51,040 nucleotides of DNA from Streptomyces atriruber (GTDB lineage: Bacteria; Actinomycetota; Actinomycetes; Streptomycetales; Streptomycetaceae). The notes below the pieces were generated by a model. That model was not told the origin of the DNA. It made no database searches and was given only the letters and a program-made list of their open reading frames with translations. The number at the start of each line of letters is the position of its first letter. Position 1 is the first letter of the stretch. A program made the position numbers and the translations under genes. Below, piece by piece: positions 41,629-49,424 of the stretch. The stretch spans positions 1 through 51,040 of the forward strand of contig NZ_LIPN01000194.1 of assembly GCF_001418325.1 (NCBI RefSeq), read 5' to 3'.

Positions 41629-42669
41629 TCACAGGCAGGCGATGAGTTCCTCCCTGCTGGTCACGCCGGTCTTGCGGTAGACCGCCTTGAAGTGGTCGTT
41701 CACCGTGTGCGGTGACAGGTCCAGTCGGCGGGCGATCTGTTTGGCGGCCTGCCCCTGCAGCGCTCCCTCGATGACCATCCGTTCCCTGGCGGTGATGCCG
41801 TACCACTGGGCGAGCGCGGGCAGCAGTTCGGCGGGCGGGGCGGGCTGCAGCGTGACCACGACGTCGCCGGACATCGCGCCGTCGAGCGGGTGCGCCTGCA
41901 ACGAGAACCATCCCAGCGGGGTGGGGGCGCGGGTGATCGCGGGCATTCCGGTGCGGCGGACGGTGTAGGTGATGTGCCAGATGAAGCTGAACAGCTCCTG
42001 GTCGGCGGCGGGGTAGACGCCGGGCAGGATCCCGCGCAGCGCGTGGCGCCCCGCCGACGTGGCCCCGGCGATCTCGTTGTTCTTGTTGATGACGACGATG
42101 GCCGGCGGCAGGTGGATCTGCCGGGGCCGCAACGGCTTGTCCGTCACGTACCGCGTCACGGCCGAGGCGAGCGGCTGTGCGAGCTCGGCGGCGCAGACGG
42201 TCTCCTCCGGTGAGAACGGCCTGGAGCCCCGCTCGCGGAGCAGCACCAACGCGCCCCGGGCGACGCCGCGTCGGGACAGGGCGATGCACAGCTCGCTGCC
42301 GTAGTCGTCGGCGGCCATGATGTCGTGGAGGCGGAGCGTCTCGGGGCCCGGGTCCTGCGCGCCCGCGCCGAGCACGACGGCCGGGCAGGGGCCGTGGAGG
42401 AGGTCGGCGACGGGCCTGCGGGTCCTGCCGAGGGCGTTCGCCCGGTCCATCCGGCGCCGGGCGGCGCTGCTGTAGTTGTTCTCGCAGGCCAGGAAGCACC
42501 GCGCACCCGTGACGGGGTCGAACCCGGAGAGCAGATATCCGTCGTGCGGCAGGACCCGGCCGAGCTGCTGCGAGAGTACGCTGCCCAGCTCCGCCACGGT
42601 CCCCGCTCGCGCCGCCGCCTCCGGCAGGGCGCGGCTCACCGGGCCCAGCGCACTCGTCCCCTTGACCAT
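41629..42669 (-). CDS. LuxR-type regulator
   Basis: 346 aa from ATG 42669 (MVKGTSALG). The N-terminal domain is GAF-like (VSRALPEAAARAGTVAELGSVLSQQL ... ALVLLRERGSRPFSPEETVCAAELAQPLASA). The C-terminal GerE/LuxR HTH reads ITARERMVIEGALQGQAAKQIARRLDLSPHTVNDHFKAVYRKTGVTSREELIA. Presumably senses a small ligand. No operon partner beyond the co-directional DUF3291 gene 104 bp upstream. Confidence 0.85.
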   Translation of the reverse strand: MVKGTSALGPVSRALPEAAARAGTVAELGSVLSQQLGRVLPHDGYLLSGFDPVTGARCFLACENNYSSAARRRMDRANALGRTRRPVADLLHGPCPAVVLGAGAQDPGPETLRLHDIMAADDYGSELCIALSRRGVARGALVLLRERGSRPFSPEETVCAAELAQPLASAVTRYVTDKPLRPRQIHLPPAIVVINKNNEIAGATSAGRHALRGILPGVYPAADQELFSFIWHITYTVRRTGMPAITRAPTPLGWFSLQAHPLDGAMSGDVVVTLQPAPPAELLPALAQWYGITARERMVIEGALQGQAAKQIARRLDLSPHTVNDHFKAVYRKTGVTSREELIACL

Positions 42670-42772
42670 GGGTCGAGCGTGGCAGCCGCACCCTCGCAAC
42701 TGCCGGGATTTTCCCGGGCCTTGACATTACGTCCGGTATCGCCGGATCCGGGATCGCCTGAACCGCCAGGCG

Positions 42773-43270
42773 CTATGGGGTCGGGACGGCCTGCCGGTGT
42801 TCGGCGGCCTCGGCCGCGGTGTAGGAGGAGGTGAAGGTGAACGCGCGCGGTGAGGGCCCGTTCGCCTGCAGGTCAGCCAGCCTCTCCATACCCTCGTCCA
42901 CCGTCGGGAGATGTCCGGCGGGCACCCACCACAGCACCAGGTACGCCTCGACGTGCCGCTCGAACCATTCGCGCCGACGCCGCATCGCCTCCAAGTGCCC
43001 ACTGCGGTAGGTGAACTCCCAGAGGGCCTCCGGGGTTTCCCACACGGACATGGTGACGATGACGTCCTCTCCCGCGGGGCGCAGCGCAGTGGCGTCGGGC
43101 TCCCCCTCCTCCACGAGCCGCCACACGAATCCTGGTGCGCCGTCGGCGGCCGCGTTGACCGGGTCGAGCAGTTCGACGAACGGCGCGATGCGCGGGTCGG
43201 TCAGCGGGTGACGGAGCTTGGCGAGGTTGAACTCGGCGAGATGCGCGGCGGCAGGCGCGGGTGAGGTCAT
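42773..43270 (-). CDS. DUF3291-type protein (ABM-like fold)
   Basis: 165 aa. Opening LAEFNLAKLRHPLTDPRIAPFVELLDPVNAAADGAPGFVWRL and the later IVTMSVWETPEALWEFTYRSGH and WFERHVEAYLVLWWVPAGHLPTVDEGMERL match DUF3291 proteins, which have a ferredoxin-like fold close to antibiotic-biosynthesis monooxygenases. It follows the SufR-like regulator by 32 bp and ends the ACP/KS operon. It may act on a small hydrophobic product. Confidence 0.82.
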   Translation of the reverse strand: MTSPAPAAAHLAEFNLAKLRHPLTDPRIAPFVELLDPVNAAADGAPGFVWRLVEEGEPDATALRPAGEDVIVTMSVWETPEALWEFTYRSGHLEAMRRRREWFERHVEAYLVLWWVPAGHLPTVDEGMERLADLQANGPSPRAFTFTSSYTAAEAAEHRQAVPTP

Positions 43271-43302
43271 GGCCTCATCCCAGCACGCGCCGCTTTTCTA
43301 TG

Positions 43303-43983
43303 TCAATCATTATTGTTTTTAGAAACCTCCAGGACGACGCAGCACTCCCCCGGCCGCGCGTCCATCCGGGCGCGGACCGGCCCGTCCGCTCCGAGGAGCC
43401 CCTCCAGCAGTGCGAGGTTCATGCCGCAGACGAGCGGCGGGAAACGCTCCGCGACCGCGTGGAAGGGGCAGTTGCGCATGCGGACGACGCGGTCCGGCGC
43501 CCCGCTCGTCTCCTCGGCGCCTTCGATGTGCGGTTCGTAGCCGCGCGCGGCCAGCATCTCCGCGGCCTCGTCGAGGTCGTCGCAGGGCGCCGTCGATCCG
43601 CGCAGTGCCTCGCCCCGGCGGCGCGCGGCGGCGCAGAGCCCGGCGTCCAGACCGGCCTCCTCGGCAGCCTCGGCGAGCAGTTCGGCGGCGGTGCGGTAGT
43701 CGCGGGCGGGCAGCGACACCGACCGCTCGGCCGACGACCGCGTGTACACCTTGGCGGGGCGGCCCGCCCCCGGTCCCGAACGGCCCGTCAGACGGCGGCT
43801 GCCGCTCTCCAGCAGCCCGGCCGCCACCAGCTTGTCCAGATGGTGCGCGGCGAGCGTGCGTGCCACTCCGGCCGCCTCGGCGGCTTCGTTGCGGCCGACC
43901 TCGCGGCCCTGCTTCGCCACGTACTCGTACAGGCGACGCCGCACCGGATCCTGCAGTACCGCGATCGCGTCGATGTCCTCCAC
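43303..43983 (-). CDS. SufR-like HTH regulator with Cys cluster
   Basis: 226 aa. The N-terminal winged helix is LQDPVRRRLYEYVAKQGREVGRNEAAEAAGVARTLAAHHLDKLVAAGLLE. The C-terminal part carries CPFHAVAERFPPLVCGMNLALLEGLLG and ECCVVLE, a Cys pattern close to SufR/Fe-S-binding regulators (CPxH, VC, CC). It is not beside suf genes, so it may sense iron, O2 or NO for the surrounding operon. GTG 43983. The last codons (KNNND) are strikingly AT-rich for this genome. Confidence 0.82.
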   Translation of the reverse strand: MEDIDAIAVLQDPVRRRLYEYVAKQGREVGRNEAAEAAGVARTLAAHHLDKLVAAGLLESGSRRLTGRSGPGAGRPAKVYTRSSAERSVSLPARDYRTAAELLAEAAEEAGLDAGLCAAARRRGEALRGSTAPCDDLDEAAEMLAARGYEPHIEGAEETSGAPDRVVRMRNCPFHAVAERFPPLVCGMNLALLEGLLGADGPVRARMDARPGECCVVLEVSKNNND

Positions 43984-44028
43984 CTGGCCATTCTAGGAAC
44001 AGCGCCGGTGGGAGGTGCCCCTCGACCG

Positions 44029-44877
44029 CTACCGGACGTCAGCGGTCGGTGCGTCCAGCAGGAAGGAGGCCACCAGGGAGGTCACGGCTTCGGGGCGCTG
44101 CAGCGGCAGCATGTGGTCGCAGTCGGGGAACGTCACGAACCGGCTGCCCTCGATCGTCGCGGCGAAGGCCTGCAGCCGCTCACGGGGGTGGAGGTGGTCG
44201 TGCTCACCGCTGAAGACCATCGTGGGAACACCTGACAGGCCGTCCCTCAGCGGGCGGCGCCGAGTCGTCAGGGCGGTCGCCAGCAGGTCCACCTTGCGCG
44301 GCACGCGGGCCGCGTTGCGCATGAAGCGCCGCAGGTAGCCACGGGTCAGGTCGCGGCGGTAGACGTGGTGGCTCTCGTCGAGACACAGCAGGCCGTCGGC
44401 CATCAGCTCGGCGAAGCCGTTCGCATCGCCGTTCCTCGCCCGGTCGACGGCGTTCCGCAGATGGGTCGTGAGCTCCTTGGTGACCTGCCCGGGGACGCCC
44501 CCGATGAGCAGCCGCTCGACGCGCTCGGGGCGGCGCTGCGCGTACTGCAACGTGACGGCCGCGCCCAGGGAGTAGCCGTAGAGATTGACGCGGGCGGCGC
44601 CGAGGTCGTCGACGATGCCCTCGAGTCCCGTGCAGAGGGTGTCGAGGCCGTCCTGATCGACACCTTGGAACGCGGCGGGCTCCAGCCCGGGCAGATCCAC
44701 GGTGACCAGGCTCGCCCTCGGCAGGACGGCCTCTTCCAGATACGCCCAGTCGTACATGCCCTCGAGCACTCCGCCCAGCACGATGACCGGCTCCGTGGTG
44801 GGGGCCGACTGCTGCATCAGTCGGTAGGTGTACGACACCCCGTGCACGTCCACCGTGCGGATGTGTTCCTGGATCAT
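44029..44877 (-). CDS. Alpha/beta hydrolase
   Basis: 282 aa. Nucleophile elbow GYSLGAAVT (Ser), acid near VFSGEHDHLHP and catalytic His in FPDCDHMLPL. No signal peptide. It lies 13 bp after the ketosynthase stop on the same strand, so it belongs with ACP and KS. It may release or edit an acyl-ACP product (thioesterase-like) or modify it afterwards; the specific reaction is inference. Confidence 0.85.
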   Translation of the reverse strand: MIQEHIRTVDVHGVSYTYRLMQQSAPTTEPVIVLGGVLEGMYDWAYLEEAVLPRASLVTVDLPGLEPAAFQGVDQDGLDTLCTGLEGIVDDLGAARVNLYGYSLGAAVTLQYAQRRPERVERLLIGGVPGQVTKELTTHLRNAVDRARNGDANGFAELMADGLLCLDESHHVYRRDLTRGYLRRFMRNAARVPRKVDLLATALTTRRRPLRDGLSGVPTMVFSGEHDHLHPRERLQAFAATIEGSRFVTFPDCDHMLPLQRPEAVTSLVASFLLDAPTADVR

Positions 44878-44890
44878 GCTTCTTCCCGGT

Positions 44891-46135
44891 TCAGTCGCGA
44901 GCGAGGACGAGTACGGAGTTGTGCCCGCCGAAGCCGAGCGAGGTGCTCACCGCGCAGTCGAGGCGGGCCGTCCTGGCGGTCTCGGCCACCACCTCGACGG
45001 GTACCCGTGGATCCTGCGTCCGGAGGTTCACCGTGGCCGGCACCAGCTGCTCCTCCAGGGCGAGGACGGTGAAGGCGGCCTCGATGCCACCGGCGGCGCC
45101 CAGCGTGTGCCCGGTCATGGACTTGGTGGACGTCACCAACGGGCCCTCGCCCAGGACCCGATGGAGCACGGCGGCTTCCACCAGGTCGTTCATGACGGTG
45201 GACGTGCCGTGCGCGTTGACGTGCCCGACGTCGCGCGGGGCCGCACCGGCGTCCGCCAGCGCGGCACGCAGCGCCAGCTCGATGCCCGCTTCGCTCGGGG
45301 CGACGGGCGAGGAGGCCTCGCTGGAGGTGGCCGCACCGTACCCGCGCACGGTGGCGCGGGACTTGGCGCCGCGGGCCCGCGCGTGTTCCGCACGCTCCAG
45401 CACCAGCACCCCGGCCCCCTCCCCCACGACGAACCCGTCCCGGTCGACGTCGAACGGACGACAGGCCCCGGCGGGGTCCGTGGTGCGGGTGGACAGCGCT
45501 TTTGCGTTGCACGTTCCGGCGAAGACCGCCCGGGAACACATGGACTCCGCCCCGCCGGTGACGGCGATGTCGCAGGCCCCGGTGCGCAGCAGCTGGAGCG
45601 CGGTGCCGATCGCGTCGGTGCCGGAGGAGCAGGCGGTGGCCACCGCGAGGCTGGGCCCGCGGGCGCCGAGGTCGCGTGCGACGCTGCCCGCGGCCCCGTT
45701 GACGACGGTCAGCGGCGCCATCCTCGGGGACACCCGGCGCGGGCCGCGCTCGGTGAGCACGGCCTGCTGCTCGTCGTAGAAGGTGAGGCCGCCGTGGGCC
45801 GAGCCGACGACCACCGCGACACGGGTGCTGTCCCAGACGTCGGGGCCGAGTCCCGCGTCCGCCACGGCCTCCCGGGCGGCGACGACGGCCAGTTGGGCGA
45901 AGCGGTCCATGAGCCGGTGGCTGGCCACGCCGAGGACGGCGTCGACGTCGAGGTCGTCGATGGTGTACATGAAGTCGCAGGGCAGATCCTGCAACGAGGT
46001 CGGCCGCCGCACTCCGCGCGGGACGGTGGCGCTGGTGACCCGGCTCCAGGCGTCCTTCACGCCGATGCCCGCGGCGGTCACCAGGCCGAGCCCCGTCACG
46101 ACGGCCGCGGCGGGTTCGCGCGTCGCAGCCGTCAT
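44891..46135 (-). CDS. Beta-ketoacyl-ACP synthase (FabF/KS-II type)
   Basis: 414 aa. The catalytic triad is complete: Cys169 in VATACSSGTDAIG, His309 in VNAHGTSTVMND and His343 in KSMTGHTLGAAG. It condenses malonyl-ACP with an acyl starter. Length and motifs fit FabF-type KS. It has no adjacent chain-length factor, acyltransferase or reductase. Its ATG overlaps the ACP stop (ATGA) and the hydrolase follows by 13 bp. A standalone ACP-KS-hydrolase set like this suggests a small fatty-acyl or polyketide-like metabolite rather than housekeeping fatty-acid synthesis. Confidence 0.9.
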   Translation of the reverse strand: MTAATREPAAAVVTGLGLVTAAGIGVKDAWSRVTSATVPRGVRRPTSLQDLPCDFMYTIDDLDVDAVLGVASHRLMDRFAQLAVVAAREAVADAGLGPDVWDSTRVAVVVGSAHGGLTFYDEQQAVLTERGPRRVSPRMAPLTVVNGAAGSVARDLGARGPSLAVATACSSGTDAIGTALQLLRTGACDIAVTGGAESMCSRAVFAGTCNAKALSTRTTDPAGACRPFDVDRDGFVVGEGAGVLVLERAEHARARGAKSRATVRGYGAATSSEASSPVAPSEAGIELALRAALADAGAAPRDVGHVNAHGTSTVMNDLVEAAVLHRVLGEGPLVTSTKSMTGHTLGAAGGIEAAFTVLALEEQLVPATVNLRTQDPRVPVEVVAETARTARLDCAVSTSLGFGGHNSVLVLARD

Positions 46136-46368
46136 GCCGCCGCTGCCTTCTGGCGTACGACGGACATCAGGGCGGCGACCGTGTCGCGCGACGTCAGAGT
46201 CATGTCGGCCATGTCGATGGCGCACTCGTCCTCGATCAGCAGGAGGAGTTCCTCCAGCGCGAGGGAGTCGATGGACAGCTGGTACAGCGGGGCGTCGGGG
46301 GACACGTCGTCGAGACGGACCCCGAAGTTCTTTTTCAAGAGAACCGTGACACGATCAGTGGCTTCCAC
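46132..46368 (-). CDS. Acyl carrier protein
   Basis: 78 aa. The phosphopantetheine site is Ser35 in LSIDSLALEELLLLIEDE. Helices before and after fit the ACP fold. GTG 46368 has AAGGAG ten bases upstream. The stop overlaps the KS start. It should carry the acyl chain for the adjacent ketosynthase. Confidence 0.9.
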   Translation of the reverse strand: MEATDRVTVLLKKNFGVRLDDVSPDAPLYQLSIDSLALEELLLLIEDECAIDMADMTLTSRDTVAALMSVVRQKAAAA

Positions 46369-46539
46369 TTCGGTACCGCTCCTTGCCTTGCGATGGTCCA
46401 CTGGGGAACGCGCCACTCCTTGGGAGGTCACGGGTCACGGGCGGCAGGGGGTTCTTTTCCCGGATCCGATGCGACGCCCCGGACACACCTCGGGCCGGGC
46501 GAATGCCCGGCCCGAGGAGCACACCGATATCAGCCGATA

Positions 46540-46947
46540 TCAGTGGTTGTTCACGCCGTTGCCGGACAGGGCCGGGATGTCGCTGACGAGGTGCGACAGC
46601 GGCTCGTCGCCCTTGGCCTGGGTGGAGTTCTCGGCGCACTGCTGGTTCTGCGGCGCCGAGAGGACCGGGATGTCCTGGACGGCCACCGGCACGAGGATGC
46701 CGACGAGGGAGCCCACGTTCGCCTTGACGGGGACGCCCGCGCAGAGCTTGTTCAGCGAGCCGTCGACGAGACGCGCCTGCGGGCTGAGGTCCCCGTGGGT
46801 GGAGCTGTTGCCGAACGCCTGGTCGGCGCCGTTGCCGCTGAGCGAGGTGGTGCCGGCGTCGTCGCCGATGGCGGCGGCCGATCCCGCGCTGCCGGCCAGT
46901 GCGGCGGCGGCGAGGCTCAGGGCGAGGGGGAGATTACGGGTACGCAT
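46540..46947 (-). CDS. Rodlin (RdlA/RdlB-like)
   Basis: 135 aa. Signal peptide (RNLPLALSLAAAALAGSAG, cleavage near AAA). The mature protein matches rodlins closely: GDDAGTTSLSGNGADQAFGN, THGDLSPQARLVDGSLNKLC, VAVQDIPVLSAPQNQQCAENSTQAKGDEPLSHL and SDIPALSGNGV. Two Cys. Rodlins organise chaplin fibres into the rodlet layer of aerial hyphae. ATG 46947 has GGAGTG upstream. Confidence 0.92.
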   Translation of the reverse strand: MRTRNLPLALSLAAAALAGSAGSAAAIGDDAGTTSLSGNGADQAFGNSSTHGDLSPQARLVDGSLNKLCAGVPVKANVGSLVGILVPVAVQDIPVLSAPQNQQCAENSTQAKGDEPLSHLVSDIPALSGNGVNNH

Positions 46948-47162
46948 GTCACTCCAGTACGGAACGTCAGTTGCCAGAAAGGGCCAGTACATTCGGCAAC
47001 GCCCCTGGTCCGGCTCCATTCACTCGTTGGCGGAGTGTCGGCGTGCCGGAGCTGACGGCGGCGGTACGCGAACGGGGGAAGGTCCCCGACGGCCGAATGC
47101 CGTCTATGCGCGGGCGTGTGCATGCCAATAGGCTGTGCGACCTTCGCGCCCTGGGGGGTCCC

Positions 47163-48248
47163 GTGCATGGTCTCCGTACGGTCGTCATCGGTGTCGTCAT
47201 CGCGTGTGCCGCGGTCGTGGCACCGGCTGCGCTCGTGGCACCGGCTGCGGCCGTCTCGCCGACCGTGGAGGCGAGTTGGTCGGCGCTGTCGGTGCCTGCT
47301 GCCGCTCCGCCCGCGAACGTCTCCGATCTCGCCGCGCGCGGGCCGGACGAGGCATGGGCGACCGGGACCGAACAGGGCGCCGACGGGTCACGGCCGTTGC
47401 TCCACCGATGGGACGGCACGGCGTGGAGCCGGGACACGACGTTCCCCGGCAGCGATGAACCGGGGCGGCTCGGCAAGGTGCAGTTCGTCGGCGAGGAAAC
47501 GTGGATCTTCCGGACTCGCAGCGGTGCGGGGGAAATCCTGCGCCGGTCGGCGGCCGGATGGAGCACCGTCCCGCTGCCCCGGACCCTGTGGACGTACCAG
47601 GACTTCACCGCGGTACCGGGTGCCGCGTGGGTCGTCGGTGAGGACAGCACCGGGCTGAAGGTGCTGCGTTACGACGGTTCCACCTGGACCGCGCAGTCCA
47701 CCCCGGACGGTGTGCTGTTCCTGATGGGGATCACCGCGCGCACGGCCACCGATGCCTGGGCCTGGGCGGACACCAGCAACGGAACCGCCGTCCTGCACTG
47801 GGACGGCACGGCGTGGCGGGACGCGAAGGTGCCGCTGCCGACGAACAGCAACGTACACACGATGCTGCTCGAAGCGGACGGCCGGATGACCATCGGCGGC
47901 AGCCAGTACACCGACGGCGTGGGCCGCACCTATGTGATGTCGTGGAACGGGCACGCCTGGCGCACCACGTACCCACCGCTGGGTGACACCTACACCGCCG
48001 CGATGGTGCGCGGCCCGGACCGTGCGCTGTGGCTGCCGGTGCGCAGCGATCGCGCGTTCCAGTCCAAGTACGCACGGGTGGACGGCCGTCGCGTCTCCTA
48101 CTCCTACGGCCCGGAGCGCACGAACGCGATCGACGTGAAACCGGCTGCGCTGGCGAGGGCGGGGTCCGCGCTGCTGTCCTTCGGGACCGTCGAGATCTAC
48201 GGCTCCAAACCGAACCTGATGAGCGAGCGGACGGGAGCCCGCCCATGA
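47163..48248 (+). CDS. Secreted propeller-like W-D-G-T-x-W repeat protein (first of tandem pair)
   Basis: 361 aa. GTG 47163 follows GGGGGGTCCC. The signal peptide (TVVIGVVIACAAVVAPAALVAPAAA) ends near AVS. The mature part has repeats such as LHRWDGTAWSRD, LRYDGSTWTAQS, LHWDGTAWRDAKV and MSWNGHAWRTTY at 45-65 residue spacing, with intervening DAWAWAD or EAWATG. Propeller-like fold inferred. Its stop overlaps the next gene's ATG (ATGA). Paralogue of the gene at 1681-2862. Role unknown. Confidence 0.78.
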   Translation: MHGLRTVVIGVVIACAAVVAPAALVAPAAAVSPTVEASWSALSVPAAAPPANVSDLAARGPDEAWATGTEQGADGSRPLLHRWDGTAWSRDTTFPGSDEPGRLGKVQFVGEETWIFRTRSGAGEILRRSAAGWSTVPLPRTLWTYQDFTAVPGAAWVVGEDSTGLKVLRYDGSTWTAQSTPDGVLFLMGITARTATDAWAWADTSNGTAVLHWDGTAWRDAKVPLPTNSNVHTMLLEADGRMTIGGSQYTDGVGRTYVMSWNGHAWRTTYPPLGDTYTAAMVRGPDRALWLPVRSDRAFQSKYARVDGRRVSYSYGPERTNAIDVKPAALARAGSALLSFGTVEIYGSKPNLMSERTGARP

Positions 48249-49354
48249 CACGCCGACTGCTCGTCGCGGCCCTCGCCGTCCTTTTGACCGTCGTGGCCGT
48301 CATGTCCTCGGCCGCGGCGGAACCCGGATCCTGGCGGCACGTTCCGGTTCCGGCGCAGGTGCGCCCGCAGGCCGGGCTGAACGAGGCCGTGGCGTTCGGT
48401 CCCGACCGGGCGTGGGCGGTGGGCGCCGACGCCGTCGGCCGCGAGGCGCCGGGGTTCCCGCTGATGCTGCGCTGGAACGGCACCGCGTGGCAGCGCCAGG
48501 GGCTGCCCGGGGTCGACTGGCAGGGCGAGCTGCTGTCCATCGCGGCGACCTCGACGACGGCGGCCTGGGCGGTCGGCCGCGACGCGGCGGGCGGCGCGCG
48601 TCTGCTCCGCTTCGACGGCACCGCCTGGCACGAGAGCCGGGCGCCGCGCGGTGTCGTGCTGACCAAGGCCGTCGCCGGCGGCGGCGAGACCTGGCTGATC
48701 GGTTCGCGGGACGGCGCGCAGGTGCTGCTGCGCCGGGACGGCGGCGGCTGGCGGGATCTGCCGGTGCCGCCGGGGCTCGTGTACGGCCTGCACATCCTGG
48801 CGGCCGACGACGTCTGGGCCGCGGGGACCGGCGACTCGGGTGCGGCCGTGTCGCACTGGGACGGCAAGGCGTGGCAGCAGACGATCGTGGACGGGTTCCC
48901 GCGCGCGGGCGTGGGCACGGTGCTCGCGACCTCGCCGACGGAGGTGTGGGCGGGCGGCACGGCCGGGTTCATCGGCGGCCCGCCGGGCAAGCCGATTCCG
49001 CCGCTGCTGATGCGGTGGGACGGCGAGACGTGGAGCCGGGTGCCCGTGCCCACGAACTTCGGCGCGATCACCTCACTGGCGCCTTCGGCCTCCGGCAAGC
49101 TGGGCTGGGTCTCGGTGGCGCGCTCGCAGAAGTGGGGCCCGCCGGGCACCTACCCTCCGCTCGTCCCCGGTCCTGACTTCCTTGCCTGGGACGGGCAGGC
49201 GTTCACCGGGTACGACGAACCGGCGGTGGCCGGGGAGGGCGACTCCTCGGTGCTGCAACTGGCGGCGGTGCCGGGCACGGAGGCGGTGTGGGCGGTCGGC
49301 CGTGCGGCGGGGCCCGAGGGCACGTTCGCGCCGCGCATCCTGCGGTTCGGCTGA
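48245..49354 (+). CDS. Secreted propeller-like repeat protein (second of tandem pair)
   Basis: 369 aa. Signal peptide RRLLVAALAVLLTVVAVMSSAAA. Repeats: LRWNGTAWQRQGL, LRFDGTAWHESRA, LRRDGGGWRDLPV, SHWDGKAWQQTIV, MRWDGETWSRVPV and LAWDGQAFTGYDE, six copies, with RAWAVGAD, EVWAGGTAG between. Closest in layout to the left-edge paralogue: both share the GGPPGKP/GGPPGRP loop and a C-terminal AVPGTEAVWAVG/SVPGTGGFWSVG. Co-translated with the preceding gene. Confidence 0.8.
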   Translation: MTRRLLVAALAVLLTVVAVMSSAAAEPGSWRHVPVPAQVRPQAGLNEAVAFGPDRAWAVGADAVGREAPGFPLMLRWNGTAWQRQGLPGVDWQGELLSIAATSTTAAWAVGRDAAGGARLLRFDGTAWHESRAPRGVVLTKAVAGGGETWLIGSRDGAQVLLRRDGGGWRDLPVPPGLVYGLHILAADDVWAAGTGDSGAAVSHWDGKAWQQTIVDGFPRAGVGTVLATSPTEVWAGGTAGFIGGPPGKPIPPLLMRWDGETWSRVPVPTNFGAITSLAPSASGKLGWVSVARSQKWGPPGTYPPLVPGPDFLAWDGQAFTGYDEPAVAGEGDSSVLQLAAVPGTEAVWAVGRAAGPEGTFAPRILRFG

Positions 49355-49379
49355 GAGCCTGTGTCATGACACAGGCTCT
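49354..49379. terminator. 26-nt perfect palindrome, probable bidirectional terminator
   Basis: Each half is AGAGCCTGTGTCA (49354-49366) and its exact complement. It overlaps the last base of the propeller gene stop and precedes the converging KAP NTPase gene's end. Confidence 0.75.
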
Positions 49380-49424
49380 GAGAGGGGGCCGGGGCGCGGC
49401 GAATGCCGATGTGCCCGCTCCGCG

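Noticed and set aside
42773..46368. Type II polyketide synthase cluster
   Set aside because: No chain-length factor, ketoreductase, cyclase or aromatase is adjacent; only one KS and one ACP are present.
46996..47023. Possible sigma-BldN promoter upstream of the rodlin
   Set aside because: The minus-strand CGTTGC is close to the -10, but the -35 at 16-bp spacing matches only two of six bases.
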